In this document: piece after piece, positions 24,138 through 31,571 of the stretch | Numbering within the stretch: the stretch's first letter is position 1 | How the letters are laid out: each line of letters opens with the position of its first letter | Origin: Nonomuraea jabiensis | Lineage (GTDB): Bacteria; Actinomycetota; Actinomycetes; Streptosporangiales; Streptosporangiaceae | Assembly (NCBI RefSeq): GCF_014204795.1 | Contig: NZ_JACHMB010000001.1 | Span: 5,146,001 to 5,210,000 of the forward strand | Reading direction: 5' to 3' | Length of the DNA: 64,000 nucleotides | Program-made: the position numbers and the translations under genes | Notes under the pieces: generated by a model | Told to the model about the DNA's origin: nothing | Seen by the model: only the letters and a program-made list of their open reading frames with translations | Database searches by the model: none

Positions 24138-24783
24138 GCACGGTGGCGCGGTGGGCACGGTGGCGCGGTGGGCACGGTGGCGCGGTGGGCACGGTGGCGC
24201 GGTGGGCACGGTGGCGCGGTGGGCACGGTGGCGCGGTGGGCACGGTGGCGCGGTGGGCACGGTGGCGCGGTGGGCACGGTGGCGCGGTGGGCACGGTGGC
24301 GCGGTGGGCACGGTGGCGCGGTGGGCACGGTGGCGCGGTGGGCACGGTGGCGCGGTGGGCACGGTGGCGCGGTGGGCACGGTGGCGCGGTGGGCACGGTG
24401 GCGCGGTGGGCACGGTGGCGCGGTGGGCACGGTGGCGCGGTGGGCACGGTGGCGCGGTGGGCACGGTGGCGCGGTGGGCACGGTGGCGCGGTGGGCACGG
24501 TGGCGCGGTGGGCACGGTGGCGCGGTGGGCACGGTGGCGCGGTGGGCACGGTGGCGCGGTGGGCACGGTGGCGCGGTGGGCACGGTGGCGCGGTGGGCAC
24601 GGTGGCGCGGTGGGCACGGTGGCGCGGTGGGCACGGTGGCGCGGTGGGCACGGTGGCGCGGTGGGCACGGTGGCGCGGTGGGCACGGTGGCGCGGTGGGC
24701 ACGGTGGCGCGGTGGGCACGGTGGCGCGGTGGGCACGGTGGCGCGGTGGGCACGGTGGCGCGGTGGGCACGGTGGCGCGGTGG
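24138..24783 (+). repeat. Perfect 17-bp minisatellite, 38 copies
   Basis: GCACGGTGGCGCGGTGG is repeated head to tail from 24138 to 24783 (646 bp; 38 x 17) with no variant copy that I could find. Partial units GGGCACGGTG flank both ends. The + strand carries GGG and GG runs at regular spacing, so it could form G-quadruplex or slipped structures. Perfect identity indicates recent expansion or continuing homogenisation. Confidence 0.95.
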
Positions 24784-24796
24784 GCACGGTGGGCAC

Positions 24797-25060
24797 GGTG
24801 GGCAGGCGGGTCGGCGGGCGGGCGTCGGTGGGGCGGTGGTGGGTGAGCGGTGGCGGTGGGCGGCGGTCGGTGGTCAGCGGCAGATGCTCGGTGAGCGGCG
24901 GTCGGCGGACGGCGGTCGACGCCCGATGGGCGGTGGGCGACGGTCGGTGGGCGATAGGCGGCAGGCTGGGGTGGCGGGCGGTGATGAGCGGGCGACGGTC
25001 GGTGGGCGACGATCGGTGGTCAGCGGAGACGTTCGGTGAGCGGCGGTCGGCGGGCGTGCG
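24797..25060 (+). repeat. Degenerate GGTCGGTGGGC-word region flanking the array
   Basis: Irregular recurrences of cggtcggtgggc, gtgagcggcggtcgg and gatgagcgggcgacggtcgg. The same words occur on the other flank at about 24055-24130. They look like an older, decayed stage of the same repeat-generating process. Confidence 0.6.
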
Positions 25061-25415
25061 GGGACAGTTGTCTGACCTGCCAGGACTGTTTGGGACGAGG
25101 CGAGGGCGTCGGCTCGGGCGATGCCATAGGTCACCGCTCCTGAGATGTGGAGGCAGGCGAACATGCTCCCGTAAGCGTGCCTCCGCAGGGACGGAACCCC
25201 GCGCCCCTGGGCCGCCGCCGCGCCTTGCGCCCCGCGCGCCGTCTGTTCGAGAAGCGTGCGGGCGCTCCAGAGCCCGTGTTTATGCACCGCTCTCAGCCTT
25301 TGGCGCCACCCACCGCAGCGTGCTGTCAAGGGCGCAACCACAACCCCAAGACCGTGGGGCCCGTTGGTCGGCCTGACGTGCGGTGCTAAACAGAGACACT
25401 GTGAGAGGGGCAGCA

Positions 25416-26120
25416 ATGGACCATGGCACCCGCGGCGAGCTCATCAGTCGGCTGGCCGAGGCGATCAGATCCGTCACGGCCGCGCACCCGCTGCGGGTCG
25501 CCATCGACGGGCCGCCCGCCGCCGGCAAGACCACGCTGGCCGACGAGCTCGCCGTCGTCCTGCGCGCGCAGGAACGCGACGTCATCCGCGCGACCATCGA
25601 CGACTTCCTCTTCCCCCGTGCACAGCGCTACCGACGCGGCCAGTACTCGGCCGAAGGCTGCTACTTCGACGCCCACGACCACGCCTCGCTGTGCCGGGTC
25701 CTGCTCGATCCGCTGGGCCCCGGCGGAGACCGAAGGTTCCAGCACACGGTCTACGACAGAGACACCGACACCCCATCGTCCCCGCCGACCACGACCGCCC
25801 CCGCAGACGCCGTACTGCTCTTCGACGGCGTCTTCCTCCTACGCCCAGAACTTATCGATCGGTGGGACCTGCGCATCTTCGTGTCCGTCCCATTCGAGCA
25901 GACGGTAGATCGCGCCCGGGACCGAGGCACAGCGCTGGCCGGATCCACCGCGGACACCGCTGAAATCGAACGGTCCTGGCGCAACCGCTATATCCCCTCC
26001 CAACAGCTCTACTTCGCCACAGCCCGCCCAACGGATCACGCCGACATCATCGTGTACAACGATCAGCTCCAACGGCCAACTTGGGAAGTCCGACCACACT
26101 CATCGATACACAGGATTTGA
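25416..26120 (+). CDS. Uridine kinase-like P-loop kinase
   Basis: 234 residues from ATG 25416 with GAGAGGGG upstream. P-loop IDGPPAAGKTT (about 30-40), a DDF motif (ATIDDFLFPRAQRY), and LLFDGVFLLRPEL followed by WDLRIFVSVPFEQTVDRARDR. This matches uridine kinase/phosphoribulokinase-like proteins that phosphorylate nucleosides or related small molecules; many members in actinomycetes are uncharacterised. It stands alone between the 17-bp array and a 1-kb spacer, and its codon use is strongly GC-rich, unlike the repeat DNA around it. Confidence 0.85.
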   Translation: MDHGTRGELISRLAEAIRSVTAAHPLRVAIDGPPAAGKTTLADELAVVLRAQERDVIRATIDDFLFPRAQRYRRGQYSAEGCYFDAHDHASLCRVLLDPLGPGGDRRFQHTVYDRDTDTPSSPPTTTAPADAVLLFDGVFLLRPELIDRWDLRIFVSVPFEQTVDRARDRGTALAGSTADTAEIERSWRNRYIPSQQLYFATARPTDHADIIVYNDQLQRPTWEVRPHSSIHRI

Positions 26121-27149
26121 CAATTGCTCTGATGTGAGGGGCTTTGTCTGTGCTGGTCAGAGCATTGATCATGGGCTGCCACAAAGTCGGAGTCACCGAT
26201 TGCAGATCCCCTTCGCGAACCACCGCTCCCGGGGCAGACTGATGTCTGCGGCCATCGCTCTGCTCTCCTTCGGTCTCGACTTAGGCCCTCGAAGGATCAA
26301 GCGATGGCCGTCACCATTTCCCAGCTTCTCGATCTTGAACTTTCCACCCACACTCGTCAGCGGTTGTCCGAGTTCGCTCGGTCTTATGACGCAATTCCAT
26401 GATCATGTTGGGGTGGCACTGCGCCTGCTGTTGTCATGGCCGAAAGGGCCCAAGATGGGAATGAGCGGCCAGGCGATGTGACTCTCCTTCATAGTGGTGA
26501 CCGGCTCAACGGGGAAGCCAACGGCCGAGGGTATCCATGCTGAAGCGGGGAGGCTCGGGACCGCTCCTCAACACGGCACCAACGAGAACCTGTAAGTGGG
26601 CCGACTTCGAACGGGTCCCCGAAGGGCCGTTAGCCGGGCGGGCCGACAATCTGCGGCGCCCAGTCGCGGGCTTGGCCTGAACCGGAAATCGGGCCCTGGA
26701 TACCTCCGGGCTGGCGCAGCTGACGCGAATTCGCCTGAGGCGGGGCAAACCGGGTACTGGCTGACTTGGGGCGGGGACTGGCGCAGTTCGATTCCGTGGC
26801 GGGGAGAACTCAGGGCGCCAGTTTGAGGGCAGATGGGCCCAGGGCGTGGTCCTCCGAGATGGTGTCCAAGGCGTAGTCAAGCCAGGGTCTGATGGACTGG
26901 CATGCAGGGGTCCCAAGACGGTGGGAGGTCGTGCTGGCCTCGGATCCGGTGGGGTTCGGTGTGCTGCACGTCTCAAGGCGAATGGGTCAAGGCCTGGTTC
27001 TGGACTGAGAGGTGGGGTGATGTTCTGGCTTTGGTGGTTATGGGGTTTGTTCTGGGATGGGGTTGGGCTTGAGTGGTGGCAGTGAAGTTTTTTACTGCTT
27101 GCTGTGACATGACAGTCAGTGGGAGGGATCCGGAGATGGGGATTCTGGG
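26121..27149. other. 1-kb spacer between kinase and xerC
   Basis: Little can be supported apart from the small interrupted frame at 26304-26543 (separate entry). From about 26560 to 27110 the sequence is G-rich on the + strand with no protein-like frame. A 40-bp purine-rich leader precedes the xerC ATG at 27150. Confidence 0.5.
26304..26543 (+). pseudogene. Small reading frame interrupted by an in-frame TGA
   Basis: An ATG at 26304 is preceded at 7 bp by GAAGGA, a good ribosome-binding site. It encodes 32 protein-like residues (MAVTISQLLDLELSTHTRQR then LSEFARSYDAIP) before TGA at 26400-26402. The same frame continues for another 46 codons (including VVMAERAQDGNERPGDVTLL) to a second TGA at 26541. 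I do not recognise the family. It may be a decayed gene, a real 32-residue protein, or chance. Confidence 0.25.
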
Positions 27150-28043
27150 ATGAGTGAAGTTGTCGGTCGTGAAGAGGTGGTGGGGGAGTTCGGGCGGCAT
27201 CTGCGGATTGAGCGGGATCTTTCGCAGCACACGGTGCGGGCCTATCTGGCTGACGTGAACTCCTTGCTTGATCATGTGGATGGGCGGCTGGAAGGCCTTG
27301 ATATCGGGGTGCTTCGTGAGTGGCTGGCTGGGCAGTATCGGGCCGGCAAGGCTCGGGCCACGCTGGCGCGGCGGACCGCTTGCGTTCGTACCTTTACCGC
27401 CTACTGCTTCCGGCGCGGCTGGCTTGCGGCCGATCCGGGGTTGTTGCTGGGCAGCGCGAAGGCGGCTCGGCCGTTGCCCGCTGTTCTCGCTCAGGAGCAG
27501 GCGCAGGCCGTCCTGGAGGTGCCCTCGGCTGGGGAGCCCAAGGAACTTCGAGATCAAGCCCTTCTTGAGTTGCTGTACGCCACCGGTGTGCGGGTGAGTG
27601 AGTTGTGTGCGCTCGACGTCGACGATGTGGATCGGGAGCGGCACGTCATCCGGGTCCTGGGCAAAGGGCGTAAGGAACGGTCTGTGCCGTTTGGGCTGCC
27701 TGCTCTTCGGGCGGTGGACAGGTGGTGCATTCACGGGCGGCCGTTGTGGGTTCGGGCGCGGTCGGGGGCTGCGCTCTTCCTTGGGGTACGGGGTGGTCGC
27801 ATCGATGCGGGGACCGTTCGGCGGGTCGTACATGCGCGGCTGGCTCAGGTGGACGGGGCTCCGGACATGGGGCCGCACGGGTTGCGGCACAGTGCGGCGA
27901 CTCACTTGCTTGAGGGCGGTGCGGATCTACGGAGTGTTCAGGAACTGCTTGGGCATGCGTCGCTGAACACGACGCAGATCTATACGCATGTCTCGATCGA
28001 GCGACTGCGGGCGGCTTACCGTCAGGCGCATCCGAGGGCCTGA
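27150..28043 (+). CDS. xerC: Tyrosine recombinase XerC-like
   Basis: 297 residues, ATG 27150. N-terminal SAM-like core-binding domain (FGRHLRIERDLSQHTVRAYLADV) and catalytic domain with all active-site residues: R148 (TGVRVSEL), K172 (GKGRKERSVP), H243 and R246 (HGLRHSAATH), H269 (LGHASL) and nucleophile Y278 (YTHVS). Length and motifs fit chromosome-dimer resolvases, and the position near dprA and the rpsB operon is the conserved actinobacterial one. Codon choice is less GC-biased than in the flanking ribosomal genes (frequent CTT, GTT, GAT). Confidence 0.93.
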   Translation: MSEVVGREEVVGEFGRHLRIERDLSQHTVRAYLADVNSLLDHVDGRLEGLDIGVLREWLAGQYRAGKARATLARRTACVRTFTAYCFRRGWLAADPGLLLGSAKAARPLPAVLAQEQAQAVLEVPSAGEPKELRDQALLELLYATGVRVSELCALDVDDVDRERHVIRVLGKGRKERSVPFGLPALRAVDRWCIHGRPLWVRARSGAALFLGVRGGRIDAGTVRRVVHARLAQVDGAPDMGPHGLRHSAATHLLEGGADLRSVQELLGHASLNTTQIYTHVSIERLRAAYRQAHPRA

Positions 28044-28568
28044 TGCGCGATAGCGGTAAGCATGTGCGCGAGTACGTCGATGGTTGGCTGGGCGATGCCG
28101 GTGGCTGGGTGTGGCGCTGGATGATCTTCTAATTTCTGTGGTTCGCGGCTTTGCGGTGCCGGCCGGGCTTTGCGTTGGTGGTTGTGGGGCGGTTGGGCGT
28201 TGGGTGCTTCTCGCCACGGTGCCGGGTGTTGGTGGCCTCGTTCCCTCGCTCTTCTCCCGTGGTGGTGCGGTGCTGGCCCCTCCTTCGGGGGCGGTGGTCT
28301 GTTCGAGTACGTCTGTGGCTGCGCAGGGCTGTGACCAGGAGGCCTATCCCTAGCAGCGTGCCGAGGCCGAGCGCGGATGTCGTGGTGGTCGAGGCCGAGC
28401 GGGTCAGGAAGTCGAGAGTTGTGGTGGGGGAGTGTGCTTGGTGCCTCCCGCGTGAGGCGGCGGGAGTGAGGGAGTTGGCGGCTGCTAGGCGGTGGCGCTG
28501 GTTTGGCGTGTTGTTGTGACGGCCTGGCGATGAGGTGTTCGGGGGCAGGCTGTGGGTGGCGTGTGTGA
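28044..28568. other. Spacer between xerC and the M23 peptidase gene
   Basis: 525 bp between two convergently transcribed genes. G/T-rich on the + strand. A minus-strand frame at 28129-28572 encodes one hydrophobic stretch (ALGLGTLLGIGLLVTAL) but is otherwise low-complexity and lacks a ribosome-binding site. It is not called as a gene. Confidence 0.4.
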
Positions 28569-29858
28569 TCAAGGTGAGGGCGGGTGGGGTGGCGTTAAGG
28601 GCTTGTGGCGTTGCCTGTGGTGCGCGGCTGAGGGCGGGTACGGCGGCGTTAAGGGCCTGTGGGGTTGCCGGTGGTGCCGGGGTGAGGGTGGGTGGGTGGC
28701 GATCAGGGCCTTTGGGGTTGCCGGTGGTGCGGGGCTGAGGGCGGCTGGGGATCTTCGTGGCTGTGTGGTGGGCGGTCTGGTGATCTCTCCGACTGGTGGT
28801 TGGAGGGGGTGCTCGTGATCGTCGTCATCCCGTAGAGAGTGCTCATTCGCGGGCGGAAGCAGGTTCTCGCCTTCGTGCCAGAAGGGGAGGAGGCGGATAG
28901 TCGCCTGGCCCAGGAGCAGGAGGGGATCGAGGTAATGGGTGCCGCGTCGCAGGCCCCAGTGCAGGCACGATTCCCGACAGTGGTCTTCTGAGGTTTCTAC
29001 GACGCCGAGCCTGGATCCCGGGGCGACGGGTTGGCCTCGCCGTACGGACGCTTTGACAGGGAGGTACGTCGTACGGAGGCCGCCCTCGTGCTCGACGGTG
29101 ACCACACCTTTTCCGCCTACGGGGCCGGCGAAGCGGACTGTGCCGGAGCCCGCCGCCAGAACTGGGGTCGATGGAGGAGCGGCCAGGTCGATGCCGCGGT
29201 GTCCGGCAAGCCAGGGCTCGGGCGGTGGAGTGAAGCGGCGGAGTACGCGGGGATGTCCGTCCAGTGGCCAGCGCCATGTGGGCGGGGATGCTTTTGCCAG
29301 GGGAGTGGGGAGAAGCAGGATCGCGGCGGCAGCGAAGAGGAGTGTTGTCAGCGCGCTTTGGGCTGCCTTGAGGGCATGGCGAGGGCGGGGTGGTACGGCT
29401 TCTTGCCCGGGTGTGGGGGCTTGGGCAGTGGGGGGTGCTGCGGGTCCTTGGCTGGGCGTGGGGGTTTGGAGTGTGCGGGGCGGTGTGATTTCTTGCCCGG
29501 GGGTGAGGGCTTGAGCAGTGCTGGGTGACGTGGGTTTTTGGGTGGGTGCGGGGGGTTGGTGAGGGTGAAGTGGTGGGTCTTCTCGGGGCGGATTGAGGAG
29601 ATCAGGGGCTGGAGGAGATGCGGAATTTTGGGCCGCTTTGGGGAACTGGTGGGCGGGCGGTGAGGGGGTGCCCTGTCTTGCGCTGCGGGGGTTAGGCGTT
29701 GTTTTGGGGCGGGGGGTTTTGTGGAAGCTGCCCAGGGGGTGGGCGCCGATGGGGTGGCGGGTGTCGGGATCTGTGGAGGGGGCGGGCGGCCCTTGGACTG
29801 TGAGGCGGAGTGTTGGTGCTGGTGGCTGGGTTGCTGGGGTGGGAGGGAGAGGGGGCAT
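28569..29858 (-). CDS. M23-family metallopeptidase with proline-rich arms
   Basis: About 429 residues if started at the ATG at 29858; the frame is open further upstream through repeat DNA and the start is uncertain. Residues ~1-160 are Pro/Thr-rich with two imperfect copies of TAQAxTPGQExxPP. A hydrophobic segment (LTTLLFAAAAILLLPTP, about 170-186) could be a signal or anchor. The LytM/M23 domain follows (195-312): H220 and D224 in HRGIDLAAP, and H300 in LHWGLRRG, the zinc ligands of cell-wall endopeptidases. The C-terminal ~90 residues are again Pro/His/Arg-rich with 18-residue repeats. An M23 gene upstream of rpsB is normal in actinomycetes; the extensions are not. Confidence 0.75.
   Translation of the reverse strand: MPPLPPTPATQPPAPTLRLTVQGPPAPSTDPDTRHPIGAHPLGSFHKTPRPKTTPNPRSARQGTPSPPAHQFPKAAQNSASPPAPDLLNPPREDPPLHPHQPPAPTQKPTSPSTAQALTPGQEITPPRTLQTPTPSQGPAAPPTAQAPTPGQEAVPPRPRHALKAAQSALTTLLFAAAAILLLPTPLAKASPPTWRWPLDGHPRVLRRFTPPPEPWLAGHRGIDLAAPPSTPVLAAGSGTVRFAGPVGGKGVVTVEHEGGLRTTYLPVKASVRRGQPVAPGSRLGVVETSEDHCRESCLHWGLRRGTHYLDPLLLLGQATIRLLPFWHEGENLLPPANEHSLRDDDDHEHPLQPPVGEITRPPTTQPRRSPAALSPAPPATPKALIATHPPSPRHHRQPHRPLTPPYPPSAAHHRQRHKPLTPPHPPSP
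28578..28745 (+). repeat. Three 54-bp tandem repeats
   Basis: Units begin near 28578, 28632 and 28686 (GGGCGGGT...GGCGTTAAGGGC...GGGTTGCC). 54 bp equals 18 codons, and on the minus strand they encode the repeated RPLTPPYPPS-like tail of the M23 protein. Confidence 0.8.
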
Positions 29859-30411
29859 GCGGCGAGTTTGGTTGAGCGGGGGTGGGTGATTGGGAGGCGA
29901 ACGGGATTCTGGGGATGGAGTGGGTGAGGAGTTTGTGGGCTGTGGATAACTGGTGGGATGGCGGCTTGGGGCGGGACGAAGAGTTGCGATGATGAGGCTG
30001 CCGGGTCTGGCCTGCGACCGCGACAGCCGGCGCCCGTGCCCGTGCCCGTGCCCGTGACAGCCGGCGCCCGTGCCCGTGCCCGTGCCCGTGCCCGCGACAG
30101 CTGGCGCCCGCGCCCGTGCCCGCGACAGCCGGCGAACTGCGACCGCCCGCGACTGCGACATCGGACTTGGTGTGGTGATCCGCCAGCGCAAGGAGCGCGA
30201 CGCTCGCTGAGATGAGGGTGCAGGTCCGGCGGGAGTGGGCACGTGCGGGGTGGTTTTGGTCGGGGCGCGTGCATGGGAAAACGGCGGGGCTTGTGCCGGG
30301 GTGGCGGTTGTTGGGGGGATCGCATGTGGGGAATCGTTGCTGGATTGCGGAAGGAAATGTGCCGCATTGGCTCCTAGCGTGGCTAACACTCAAGCCGACA
30401 AGGAGCGTCAA
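29859..30411. other. Divergent spacer between M23 and epoxide hydrolase genes
   Basis: 553 bp containing the hexanucleotide-based repeat at 30021-30135 and the promoter region of the epoxide hydrolase gene. The minus-strand frame of the M23 gene stays open across it but encodes only Arg/Ala/Pro/Thr/Gly low-complexity sequence. Confidence 0.5.
30021..30135 (+). repeat. CCCGTG hexanucleotide runs within a ~50-bp repeat
   Basis: Runs of CCCGTG are separated by GACAGCCGGCG/GACAGCTGGCG segments, giving about two and a half copies of a compound unit. Hexanucleotide slippage would keep any reading frame. Confidence 0.8.
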
Positions 30412-31515
30412 ATGGAGATTCGGCCGTTCACCATCGCTGTCCCTCAGCCCGACGTCGACGACCTGAAAGTTCGGTTGGCCCGGACTCGGTGGCCGGACGA
30501 GCTACCCGGGATCGGGTGGAGTCGCGGGGTGTCGCTGGAGTTTCTGAAGGAGCTGGTTGCGTATTGGGCCGGGAGTTATGACTGGCGCGCTGCGGAGGCG
30601 CGGCTCAACGAGTACCCGCAGTTCACCACTGAGATCGATGGGCAGCGGATCCACTTCTTGCACGTTCGATCCGGCAATCCCGATGCTTTGCCGCTGGTGC
30701 TCACCCACGGTTATCCCAGTGCGTTCGCCGAGTTCACCACGCTGATCGAGCACCTGCGGCAGGACTTTCATGTGGTGGTCCCGTCGCTGCCCGGCTTTGC
30801 CTTCTCGACGCCGGTGGGCGAGGCTGGCTGGGCGATGGGCCGTACCGCTCGGGCCTGGATAGAGCTGATGCGGCGGCTCGGCTACGCCCGATACGGCGTC
30901 CACGGCGGCGACATCGGCGCCGGCGTCTCCGGTGCGGTGGCCGGTCTTGATGGTGAGCATGTCGTGGGCGTTCATGCGGTGACCGATCCGAACACGGCGG
31001 CGGCCACGGCCACGTTCCTGCCCGGCATGGCCGACAGGCTCGACCCGGCGGATCCGGTCGACCAGCTGGCCCTGGAACGGATGGCCCAGTTCCGCGCCGA
31101 CGGCTCCGGTTACCTGGCGATCCAGAACACGCGGCCCCAAACCATCGGCTATCTGCTCAATGACTCGCCCGCCGGGCAGCTCGGTTGGATCGCAGAGAGC
31201 TTCGAGCGGTGGACGGATCTGCCCTACGACCGGGAGCAGCTTCTCACGATCGCCAGCCTCTACTGGTTCACCGGTTCCGGTATCTCCGCTGCTCGTTTCC
31301 TGTACGAGCAGGCTCACTCCTCCGAGTGGGGAGCGCCGCCGGCCGTGCCGCAGGGTTTCGCGGTGTTCAGTGCTGATGCCACCGTCCGCAAGCTCATCAA
31401 TCCGCCGGCAGAGGTCCACTGGACCGAGTATGGGCGGGGCGGACACTTCCCGGCCATGGAGGCACCGGAGATGCTGGCGGCGGATTTGCGGGTTTTCTTC
31501 GGGGGGTTGAAGTGA
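30412..31515 (+). CDS. Epoxide hydrolase (EHN-type alpha/beta hydrolase)
   Basis: 367 residues from ATG 30412 with AAGGAG at 30400-30405; longer upstream frames lack homology. N-terminal epoxide-hydrolase lid (FTIAVPQPDVDDLKVRLART, WPDELPG), oxyanion motif HGYP, nucleophile D167 in VHGGDIGAG and catalytic H345 in GGHFPAMEAPE. Such enzymes hydrolyse epoxides to diols in the cytoplasm, often for detoxification or lipid metabolism. It is monocistronic; the MFS gene beyond is on the opposite strand. Confidence 0.92.
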   Translation: MEIRPFTIAVPQPDVDDLKVRLARTRWPDELPGIGWSRGVSLEFLKELVAYWAGSYDWRAAEARLNEYPQFTTEIDGQRIHFLHVRSGNPDALPLVLTHGYPSAFAEFTTLIEHLRQDFHVVVPSLPGFAFSTPVGEAGWAMGRTARAWIELMRRLGYARYGVHGGDIGAGVSGAVAGLDGEHVVGVHAVTDPNTAAATATFLPGMADRLDPADPVDQLALERMAQFRADGSGYLAIQNTRPQTIGYLLNDSPAGQLGWIAESFERWTDLPYDREQLLTIASLYWFTGSGISAARFLYEQAHSSEWGAPPAVPQGFAVFSADATVRKLINPPAEVHWTEYGRGGHFPAMEAPEMLAADLRVFFGGLK

Positions 31516-31571
31516 TCGAACGGCTCTGGTTCGCCCGCTATGTATTGGGCTCGCGGTGAGGGGGAGGTGGT

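Larger units (their letters stand above)
23837..25415. other. 1.6-kb gene-free region around the 17-bp array
   Basis: No gene is supported here. At 24050-25060 the + strand is extremely G- and T/A-poor-in-C DNA built from 'ggtcggtgggc' words; its centre is the perfect 17-bp array. All three + frames and several - frames are open across it purely because 17 is not divisible by 3 and the unit lacks stops. 25070-25400 is ordinary GC-rich spacer leading to the kinase gene. Confidence 0.6.

Noticed and set aside
24138..24783. CRISPR array
   Set aside because: The 17-bp units abut directly with no unique spacers, and there are no cas genes.
24000..25376. Long open frames on both strands encoding GHGGAVGTVARWARWRG-type or CPPRHRAHRATVPTA-type repeats
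   Set aside because: They arise because the 17-bp unit has no stop codon and shifts frame every copy; all frames give equally long products, with no ribosome-binding site, domain or codon bias.
23837..25415. Replication origin at the skew change
   Set aside because: No DnaA boxes, dnaA/dnaN genes or AT-rich unwinding element were seen; the skew change alone is insufficient.
26304..26543. Selenocysteine read-through of the in-frame TGA
   Set aside because: No plausible SECIS hairpin directly after the TGA and no selenoprotein family match; decay or chance is simpler.
28129..28572. 147-codon minus-strand frame with one hydrophobic segment, overlapping the M23 stop as TTGA
   Set aside because: No ribosome-binding site, weak third-position GC bias and low-complexity sequence apart from the hydrophobic stretch; not enough to call a gene.
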